Below are positions 58,340 through 64,000 of a stretch of DNA of 64,000 bases, piece after piece. Location: NCBI GenBank assembly GCA_014763715.1, contig JACXUV010000011.1, forward strand, positions 1 through 64,000. The letters run 5' to 3'. Numbering within the stretch: the first letter of the stretch is position 1; each line of letters begins with the position of its first letter. The position numbers and the translations under genes were made by a program. The notes below the pieces were generated by a model. It was not told where the DNA came from. It worked only from the letters and a program-made list of their open reading frames with translations, and did no database searches. The DNA is from Rhodobacterales bacterium. GTDB taxonomy: Bacteria > Pseudomonadota > Alphaproteobacteria > Caulobacterales > Hyphomonadaceae.

Positions 58340-58696
58340 ATGGCCCGCTTTTTCAGATCACCCCGGATGCGCCGGATCGCGGGGATCCTCGCCATTGCCC
58401 TCATGATCGCGATTGCGGTCCTCTCCCTGCTGCCGCCAGCTGACCTGCCGCCAGTTGAAGGCTCCGACAAGCTGAAGCACTTCCTCGCCTATGGCAGTCT
58501 TGGCGGCGCCATGGCCATCGCGGCAGGCCCTGGAAAAGCCCTGCGCGCTTTCCTCATCACGATCGGGTATGGCGCCCTGATGGAAGTCGCTCAGGCGCTG
58601 GCACCGACAGGCCGGGAATTCTCAATCCTGGATGAGGTCGCCAATGCGCTTGGGGCCGGGCTCGGCACAGCGGCCGCGCTGATACTTCGCCGTTAG
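58340..58696 (+). CDS. VanZ-like family membrane protein
   Basis: The start at 58340 (AAGGAA ahead) gives a 118-residue protein; an earlier in-frame ATG at 58298 is less likely. It has four hydrophobic segments and the VanZ-like pattern: SDKLKHFLAYGSLGG near residue 45, and later EFSILDEVANALGAGLG. The family, named for the teicoplanin-resistance protein VanZ, has members that are widespread in bacteria that do not carry vancomycin resistance. It is a single gene, divergent from pepN and convergent with the next gene. Confidence 0.85.
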   Translation: MARFFRSPRMRRIAGILAIALMIAIAVLSLLPPADLPPVEGSDKLKHFLAYGSLGGAMAIAAGPGKALRAFLITIGYGALMEVAQALAPTGREFSILDEVANALGAGLGTAAALILRR

Positions 58697-58698
58697 GC

Positions 58699-59277
58699 CT
58701 ATTCCGCGGCAACGGCCTCAGGCGTGTCTGTCAGCTGATAGATAAAGCGCAGGATGGCAGAGCACGACGTTATCACCTGCTTCAGGTCTTCAGGCACGTC
58801 TCCCGGATGTTCCGCGGCAAATTCCGCAATCCGGCGAACAATGCGCAATAGCTCCGGCGTGCGGACGATCATGCGGGCCTGATACTCGATCCGTTCCGGA
58901 TCCCGGTCAAATTCCGCCTTGCTGACCCGCCAGCCGCCGGTTCCGTCTTCTTCCGTCACAACAGCCGGATAGGTACCGGGATGCGTGGGTGACTGGGGAG
59001 AGAACTCCTGATGCCAGCGCGCCACACGCCGGGCGATGGTCCAGCACTCCATGGCCGGATCGTCATCAGGCTCATTGTCAGCCGCTCCCTGATACATGAC
59101 CTGCTCGGAAACCAGTTCATGCCCCAGGAATTGCCGGCCTAGCCCGCATTCATAGGTAATGCGCAAAGGCTCATCGACATCCTTCACCCAGTGAGGAATG
59201 ACCTGTTCCACATGCGCCCATGTGCCAACCGGCTTCACATAGACCCGTTGCATTTTGTGAAAGAGCGCCTTGGCCAT
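58699..59277 (-). CDS. Unrecognised 192-residue protein
   Basis: The ATG at 59277 has GGGAG seven bases ahead; the ATG at 59283 is too close to it. The product has no signal or membrane span. The first half carries aromatic and charged residues (WAHVEQVIPHWVKDV). A central HQEFSPQSP stretch follows, and the second half is helical with DPERIEYQARMIVRTPELL. I recognise no domain. It is convergent with the VanZ-like gene, three bases away. Coding use is typical for the region. Its function is unknown. Confidence 0.68.
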   Translation of the reverse strand: MAKALFHKMQRVYVKPVGTWAHVEQVIPHWVKDVDEPLRITYECGLGRQFLGHELVSEQVMYQGAADNEPDDDPAMECWTIARRVARWHQEFSPQSPTHPGTYPAVVTEEDGTGGWRVSKAEFDRDPERIEYQARMIVRTPELLRIVRRIAEFAAEHPGDVPEDLKQVITSCSAILRFIYQLTDTPEAVAAE

Positions 59278-59461
59278 TGTCATACTCCCGATGACCTGAC
59301 AGCGTTACACGGGCCAATTTCAGCGGAATGAAGCTGATGGGTAAAATTTCACGCAATGCCTTTCCGCGTGGTCACGGCTTTCCGCGCACGTAAAGCTGGT
59401 TATTTTCGTATCAGACATAGCAATCACGCCCTCTGAAGGGGCGAAGGGAGGCCCGTAACTC

Positions 59462-60577
59462 ATGAACTTCGATTTTTCCGAAGACCAGAAATTCCTTGCC
59501 GGCGAGGCACGGAAATTCCTCGAAGCCGAGAGCGCCATTCCGGTGGTGCGCGAAGTGCTGAACGACGATTCCAAGGACTATAGCGAAGCGCTCTGGAAGA
59601 AGATCGTGGAGATGGGCTGGCTCGGCACGGCCATTCCAGAAGAACAGGGCGGGCTCGGCCTCGGCATGCTGGAAATGTGCGTGCTGGCCGAAGAAATGGG
59701 CCGCGTCCTGGCGCCGGTCCCCTTCTCGTCCACGGCCTATTACCTGACCGAAGCGGTGAAACTGGCCGGTTCCGACGAGCAGAAGAACGACATTCTCCCG
59801 CGCATCGTCGCCGGTGAGATCATCGGCTGCTACGCCGCCAGCGAAGGCCCCGGCCATCCGGATCCGGCCAGCCTGAAAACCACGTTTGACGGCTCCACCG
59901 TCAGCGGCACGAAGATCCCGGTCGCCGATGGCGGCATTGCCACCCATGCGCTCGTGCTGGCCAAGGAAGGCGCGGGCGCCAGCCTCGTCCTCGTTGACCT
60001 CTCCGGTGCAGGCGTTACGCGCAAGTCGCTCTCAACGCTGGACCCGACACGCGGCCACGCTGAGCTGACCTTCGACAAGACGCCGGGCGTGCGCCTCGGC
60101 AAGGCTGGCGAAGGTGCGGCCCTGAACGAACAGCTGATGGACAAGGTCGCCATCCTGCTGGCCTTCGAACAGCTGGGCGGCGCCTCGCGCGCGCTGGAAA
60201 TGGCGAAGGCATACTCGCTGGAACGCTACGCCTTTGGCCGCCCGATTGCTGGCAACCAGGCCATCAAGCACAAGCTGGCCGAGATGTATGTGAAGAACGA
60301 AGTGGCTCGTTCCAACTGCTTCTACGGCGCCTGGGCTCTGTCAACCGACGCGCCGGAAATGCCGGAAGCCGCCGCTGCCGCGCGCGTCGCCGCATCGGAA
60401 GCCTTCTGGTTCGCCTCTAAGGAAAACATCCAGACGCATGGCGGCATGGGCTTCACCTGGGAAGTGGACTGCCACCTCTACTACCGCCGCGCCAAGCTGC
60501 TGGCCGTTCAGGCTGGCGGGCCGAAAGTGTGGAAAGAAAAACTCGTGCGTGCTCTCGAGCAGAAAAACGCCGCCTAA
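59462..60577 (+). CDS. Acyl-CoA dehydrogenase, first subunit of a probable pair
   Basis: This 371-residue FAD enzyme has the acyl-CoA dehydrogenase N-terminal helices (MNFDFSEDQKFLAGEARKFLE), a beta-domain, and the C-terminal helical domain with QTHGGMGFTWEVDCHLYYRRAK at the end. The mid-domain GCYAASEGPGHPDPAS replaces the common TEP-type loop. The next gene starts 12 bases later and encodes a second, longer acyl-CoA dehydrogenase, so the two are likely expressed together and may form one alpha-beta enzyme. GGGAGG lies ahead of the start. Confidence 0.92.
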   Translation: MNFDFSEDQKFLAGEARKFLEAESAIPVVREVLNDDSKDYSEALWKKIVEMGWLGTAIPEEQGGLGLGMLEMCVLAEEMGRVLAPVPFSSTAYYLTEAVKLAGSDEQKNDILPRIVAGEIIGCYAASEGPGHPDPASLKTTFDGSTVSGTKIPVADGGIATHALVLAKEGAGASLVLVDLSGAGVTRKSLSTLDPTRGHAELTFDKTPGVRLGKAGEGAALNEQLMDKVAILLAFEQLGGASRALEMAKAYSLERYAFGRPIAGNQAIKHKLAEMYVKNEVARSNCFYGAWALSTDAPEMPEAAAAARVAASEAFWFASKENIQTHGGMGFTWEVDCHLYYRRAKLLAVQAGGPKVWKEKLVRALEQKNAA

Positions 60578-60589
60578 GGAGGAAACATC

Positions 60590-61789
60590 ATGGACTTCAA
60601 CGATACACCCGAAGAAGCCGCCTTCCGTGCCGAGGCGCGCGCTTTCCTTGAAAAGCACCTGCAGCCGAAGGGCTCTGCCCCGGTCTCGCGCGATCGCGCG
60701 AACATGCTACAAAAGGCCAAGGACTGGCAGAAAACGAAGGCAGAGAACAAGTTCGCCCAGATCACCTGGCCGAAGGAATGGGGTGGCCGCGGCGGCACCG
60801 CCATGCAGAGCGTCATCTGGGGCCAGGAAGAGTCGAAATTCGACGCACCGACCGGCCCCTTCGCCATCGGCCTCGGCATGTGCATCCCGACCGTCATTGC
60901 CTTCGGCTCTGACGAGCACAAGCAGCGCTACGTCCAGAAGGCCCTGATGGGCGAGGAAATCTGGTGCCAGCTCTTCTCCGAACCGTCTGCCGGGTCTGAT
61001 GTGGCCGGCCTTAAAACCCGCGCCGTGAAAGACGGCGATGAGTGGGTTATCAATGGCCAGAAGGTCTGGACCTCCGGTGCCCACTATTCCGACTATGGTA
61101 TCCTCCTCGTCCGGACGGACCCGAAAGTGCCGAAGCACAAGGGCCTCACCATGTTCATCGTGAACATGAAGCAGCCGGGCGTCGAAGTGCGCCCGATCCA
61201 CCAGGCATCCGGCGGCCGCGAGTTCAACGAGGTCTACTTCACCGACGTCCGCATCCCGGACAAGGACCGTCTCGGCGATGTCGGCGCAGGCTGGAAAGTC
61301 GCCCTCGTCACGCTGATGAACGAGCGTCTTGCCGTCGGCGGCTCCCCCGGCCCGGACTGGGGCGAGATCATGGCCTATGCCCGCCAGCAGGGCACCATGT
61401 CCGACCAGGCCTTCCGCGAGAAGCTGGCCGACTGGTATGTCGCGGCCCAGGGCTACAAGCTGACCAAGTTCCGCACCCAGACGGCCCTCTCCCGCGGGCA
61501 GACGCCGGGGCCCGAGAACTCGATCGGCAAGATCATCACCGCCAACCACCTGCAGGACATCTGCAACTCGGCCATCGAGATGCAGGACCATTACGGCATC
61601 ATCAACGAGCAGGACCGCATGCCGGCCGATGCCATCTTCCAGCAGAGCTTCATGTGGGCCCCGGGCCTGCGCATTGCTGGCGGCACGGACGAGATCCTGA
61701 AGAACATCATCGCCGAACGCGTTCTGGGCCTGCCCCAGGATGTCCGCGTCGACAAGGATCTCCCCTTCGACCAGATGAAAAGCGGCTGA
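60590..61789 (+). CDS. Acyl-CoA dehydrogenase, second subunit of a probable pair
   Basis: The 399-residue protein has the usual acyl-CoA dehydrogenase order: an N-terminal helical domain, LFSEPSAGSDVAGLKTRAV near residue 125 (the flavin/substrate loop), and a C-terminal domain ending GGTDEILKNIIAERVLGLP. In common acyl-CoA dehydrogenases the catalytic base sits in a YEGT motif just before the TxE stretch; here the corresponding position reads AGGT. Such substitutions are known in paired, alpha2beta2 acyl-CoA dehydrogenases of sterol-type side-chain degradation. It is the second gene of a two-gene operon and is followed by a terminator. Confidence 0.92.
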   Translation: MDFNDTPEEAAFRAEARAFLEKHLQPKGSAPVSRDRANMLQKAKDWQKTKAENKFAQITWPKEWGGRGGTAMQSVIWGQEESKFDAPTGPFAIGLGMCIPTVIAFGSDEHKQRYVQKALMGEEIWCQLFSEPSAGSDVAGLKTRAVKDGDEWVINGQKVWTSGAHYSDYGILLVRTDPKVPKHKGLTMFIVNMKQPGVEVRPIHQASGGREFNEVYFTDVRIPDKDRLGDVGAGWKVALVTLMNERLAVGGSPGPDWGEIMAYARQQGTMSDQAFREKLADWYVAAQGYKLTKFRTQTALSRGQTPGPENSIGKIITANHLQDICNSAIEMQDHYGIINEQDRMPADAIFQQSFMWAPGLRIAGGTDEILKNIIAERVLGLPQDVRVDKDLPFDQMKSG

Positions 61790-61821
61790 TCGCCTTTCAG
61801 CCCCTTAACCGGAACACATTG

Positions 61822-61856
61822 AAAATCCCGGCCGGACCCAACCGGCCGGGATTTTT
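61822..61856 (+). terminator. Rho-independent terminator of the acyl-CoA dehydrogenase pair
   Basis: AAAATCCCGGCCGG and CCGGCCGGGATTTT form a perfect 14-base stem across a six-base loop, with a T run at the end. It starts 33 bases after the stop codon. Confidence 0.92.
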
Positions 61857-61913
61857 ACGTATGGCGTTCAGGAGAACATATGGCAGACTGCCGCCTTTCT
61901 GGAGGAGCCTGCC

Positions 61914-62108
61914 ATGTTCAAGACCAATGAGGGCACAATTGACCGCGTTCTGCGCGTCATTGTCGGCCTGGCCCTGATCGCCATCGTGTTCGTCGGCCCG
62001 AAAACCCCATGGGGCTGGGTCGGTCTGGTGCCATTGCTGACCGGGCTTGTCGGCACCTGCCCGCTCTACACCATCCTCGGTGTCCGCACCTGCAAACTGA
62101 AAGACTAA
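61914..62108 (+). CDS. DUF2892 small membrane protein
   Basis: This 64-residue protein begins MFKTNEGTIDRVLRVIVG and has two membrane spans and a TCPLYTILGVRTC segment with two cysteines, the DUF2892 (YgaP-like membrane part) pattern. GGAGGAG lies six bases ahead of the start. The family is found alone or fused to rhodanese domains, and its exact role is not known. It converges with the lipoprotein gene ending at 62116. Confidence 0.9.
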   Translation: MFKTNEGTIDRVLRVIVGLALIAIVFVGPKTPWGWVGLVPLLTGLVGTCPLYTILGVRTCKLKD

Positions 62109-62115
62109 CGTCCGC

Positions 62116-62715
62116 CTATTCCGGCTCTCCGGCCGGTTCGGCAGCGACAGCCTTCTCAGAAACAAATCCCGCAATCCGGGCGACGCAGCTGCGACCAGCT
62201 TCTGCCAGCGCGAGCGCACGCGCCTCGTTTGCAGATCCCGTTGCCGCCGCCGTGGAAGCAACATTGGTCTGCGCGACAACCTTGCGGGACCGCGCCTCGA
62301 CCAGTGTCCCCTCCAGGCTGCAGCGCGCCTGCGTGCCTGCGAGGGAGAAATCCTCAATCCGCCAGACCAGCTCATAATCGGCCCGCGCGCCGGACTCGTA
62401 AGCCACGGCCACGCCTGCCCCGGCATCGTTCACGGCATCCAGCAGCGCCACCTGCATCAGGCGCGTGGCATTGTCTGCCCACTCCACATCGCGCACGAGG
62501 CGCAATGCACCGGCGGTGTTCTCGGATACGATCACACGGCTGCCCAGAAGGCGTGATGCCTCCGGCTCACGCACAGCAACGACGGCATCAACCGGATAGG
62601 TCTCCGTCATGGCACCGAAGCGATAGAGGCCATCTGGCGCTTCCGGCTCAGGCAGGACGCTGACACAGGCGGAAAGCGAGAGAGCGGCGAAGGCAATGGA
62701 AAGCGAACGGATCAT
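62116..62715 (-). CDS. ABC-type transport auxiliary lipoprotein
   Basis: This 199-residue protein has a lipoprotein signal with lipobox LSAC (Cys17). The rest matches the ABC_trans_aux (PqiC/LinM-type) pattern, with GLYRFGAM, ASRLLGSRVIVSENTAG and a YELVWRIEDFSL segment. In the Mla/MCE transporter family this lipoprotein sits at the periplasmic side and completes the complex that moves lipids across the envelope. Its ATG overlaps the stop codon of the MCE gene by one base (TGATG). Confidence 0.9.
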   Translation of the reverse strand: MIRSLSIAFAALSLSACVSVLPEPEAPDGLYRFGAMTETYPVDAVVAVREPEASRLLGSRVIVSENTAGALRLVRDVEWADNATRLMQVALLDAVNDAGAGVAVAYESGARADYELVWRIEDFSLAGTQARCSLEGTLVEARSRKVVAQTNVASTAAATGSANEARALALAEAGRSCVARIAGFVSEKAVAAEPAGEPE

Positions 62716-63674
62716 CAGCGTTTATCCTCATAAGGAACCGGTTCCCCCACAAGCATGCTTTGCGGGTTCTGTTCGAGATCGCGGGTCAGCCGGTCCATAC
62801 GGCTGATCAGGATGCGGAGATCCTGTGCAGCAAGGCGGGAATCTTCCACAACGCCCGTTGCGGGGCCCTCCAGGAGATTGTTGACGACCGAGACAGTTTC
62901 CGTCCCCTGCGCCATGATGGCATTGGCCGAAGCAACAACATCCCGGATTTCCGCCAGAAGCTCATCCAGCCCCCCGGAAATGCTGGTCAGTTCCTTGTCC
63001 GCATTGGCGCTGAGCGAGCCGAAGGAATTCGCTGCCGTCGCGAATTCATCGCTGGCCCTGGAAATGTCTTTCATTGTACCGTTTGCCTGATCGATCAGCC
63101 CGTCGTCGACGGCGAGCTTGCTCGTGATCGTCTCGATATTCTTCAGCGACGTGTTGATGGAGGCGATATTCTCGTCCGTCAGCAGCTTCTTCACCCGCGT
63201 CATTGTATCGTTGACCTGACCCATCACCTGCGCGCCGCCCGCGACGAGCTGGTCGAGCTGTGTCTTCTCTGCCCGGATCACAGGCACCGGCTCGCCGGGC
63301 TTTGCCTCCAGCAGACGGGCCGTCGGCGTACCGGCACTGATCTGGACGAAAGTCACTCCCGTGATCCCTGCCAGCTGGATCGAGGCCGTGGAATCCGTCT
63401 TCACCGGCGTTTCCCGGTCAATCCGTATACGGGCGCGCACCTTCGAAGGGTCTGCCCGGTCGATCCTGACAGTCGAAACCTCGCCCACCTTGATGCCGAT
63501 ATAGCGCACAGCCGATCCGTCTTCGAGCGACACTGGCCCCTCAAAGACAATGTCGTAGGCCTTGTAATCCCGCTTGAACTGGGATTGCCCCAGCCAAAGT
63601 ACGAAAGACGCAACAGCCAGTGTCGCGATAATGACGAAAGCGCCGATGACGGCATAGTTCGCTCGCGTTTCCAT
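62715..63674 (-). CDS. MCE-domain (MlaD-like) protein
   Basis: The start at 63674 (METRANYAVIGAFVIIATLAV) is preferred, as it opens the membrane anchor; the longer frame to 63728 lies over the ATPase gene. The 319-residue protein has an N-terminal anchor, one MCE domain (about residues 40-115) with VRYIGIKVGEVSTVRID, and a long helical C-terminal tail to residue 319. It is the solute-binding, lipid-transfer partner of the ABC transporter whose ATPase gene ends at 63692. It is longer than E. coli MlaD (183 residues) but typical for alphaproteobacteria. Confidence 0.92.
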   Translation of the reverse strand: METRANYAVIGAFVIIATLAVASFVLWLGQSQFKRDYKAYDIVFEGPVSLEDGSAVRYIGIKVGEVSTVRIDRADPSKVRARIRIDRETPVKTDSTASIQLAGITGVTFVQISAGTPTARLLEAKPGEPVPVIRAEKTQLDQLVAGGAQVMGQVNDTMTRVKKLLTDENIASINTSLKNIETITSKLAVDDGLIDQANGTMKDISRASDEFATAANSFGSLSANADKELTSISGGLDELLAEIRDVVASANAIMAQGTETVSVVNNLLEGPATGVVEDSRLAAQDLRILISRMDRLTRDLEQNPQSMLVGEPVPYEDKR

Positions 63675-63691
63675 CGGTCCGGGCCCCCTTT

Positions 63692-64000
63692 CTAGTGTCC
63701 CGTTGCGGCGCGCCCACGCGGACCGCAAAAATATTCCTGCACCCAGGGATGGTCGAAGGCGCGCAGTTCATCGATCGTGCCGACCGCCAGCACATGCTTG
63801 TCACCCAGTACGGCGATCCGGTCGCAAGTTGCGTGCAGCGTATCCACATCATGCGTGACAAGGAAGACAGTGAGGCCGAGCGCCTGCTGCAGGTTGCGGA
63901 TCAGGGAATCGAAGCCCTCCGCCGTAATCGGGTCGAGGCCGGCTGTCGGCTCATCCAGGAACAGGAGTTCCGGATCGAGCGCCAGCGCACGGGCCAGCGC
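63692..64000 (-). CDS. ABC transporter ATPase subunit, MlaF-like (C-terminal part)
   Basis: The frame is open to the window edge, so only the last 102 residues are seen. They include the end of the ABC signature region (ALARALALDPE), the Walker B motif LLFLDEPTAGLDP, the switch His in VTHDVDTL, and a closing CGPRGRAATGH. This is the ATPase of an Mla-type lipid transporter. Its stop codon is 18 bases before the MCE gene start. The permease (MlaE-like) gene should lie further upstream, outside the window. Confidence 0.88.
   Translation of the reverse strand, partial: ALARALALDPELLFLDEPTAGLDPITAEGFDSLIRNLQQALGLTVFLVTHDVDTLHATCDRIAVLGDKHVLAVGTIDELRAFDHPWVQEYFCGPRGRAATGH

Noticed and set aside
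1-64000. Mobile elements, CRISPR, tRNA and rRNA
   Set aside because: I saw no transposase, integrase, repeat-spacer array, rRNA signature or tRNA cloverleaf while reading; a covariance-model search would be needed to exclude small RNAs.

Overview
The window is typical GC-rich, gene-dense alphaproteobacterial chromosome. Several features suggest the Caulobacterales/Hyphomonadaceae side of the class: a UrcA-family protein, a PleC-like PAS histidine kinase, GANTC (CcrM-type) sites clustered in gene-free DNA, a ribonucleotide reductase with unlinked nrdA and nrdB, and an AMP nucleosidase. The genus cannot be fixed from sequence alone. I saw no rRNA, tRNA, CRISPR array, prophage or insertion sequence, so this is mostly core genome.

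Layout. 1-8.7 kb: end of an unknown protein, a tyrosine phosphatase, a SYLF lipoprotein, AMP nucleosidase, unknowns, a DUF1203 protein, a UrcA protein, then a reverse-strand run from nrdB through an unknown gene to an EF-hand and a WXXGXW protein. 8.9-20.8 kb: envelope genes (SulP transporter, Kef-type antiporter, secreted alpha/beta hydrolase, a very large uncharacterised membrane protein, TerC-family protein, alkylsulfatase lipoprotein, and a tandem of an LpxR-like outer-membrane protein and a shorter relative). 21.2-30.8 kb: nrdA, a secreted S9 peptidase coupled to a globin, an acyltransferase, typA, nudC and a histone H1-like protein. 31.1-37.8 kb: a LysR regulator divergent from DoxX/YHS genes, pheA, a cytochrome c, NlpC/P60 with its MarR neighbour, a Fur-family regulator overlapping a thioesterase gene.

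37.8-44.9 kb is an aromatic amino acid (tyrosine) catabolism region: aromatic aminotransferase, scoB-scoA, and a tightly overlapping six-gene operon that starts with hppD and ends with a fumarylacetoacetate hydrolase. Between these lie a VOC-fold enzyme and three small membrane proteins of unknown role. A divergent MarR gene shares the promoter region with hppD, and a near-perfect palindrome lies between them. No homogentisate dioxygenase (hmgA) or maleylacetoacetate isomerase gene is present in the window.

44.9-64 kb: SLC13-type permease, hydrolase plus DUF4197 lipoprotein, a BlaI/M56 regulator-protease pair, a lipoprotein-kdsB-phosphatase operon, the PAS kinase, pepN, a VanZ-like protein, an unknown, two paired acyl-CoA dehydrogenases, a DUF2892 protein, and the end of an Mla/MCE-type lipid transporter operon cut off by the window edge.

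I did not find a clear-cut new defence or mobile system. The best candidates for something undescribed are the three small membrane proteins in the hppD operon, the LpxR-like tandem, the M56 protease with a coiled-coil rather than a penicillin-sensing tail, and the GANTC-rich regulatory DNA. Regulation is clearest for ribonucleotide reductase: nrdA and nrdB lie about 13 kb apart, yet each is preceded by two NrdR-like boxes with the same 32-base offset.
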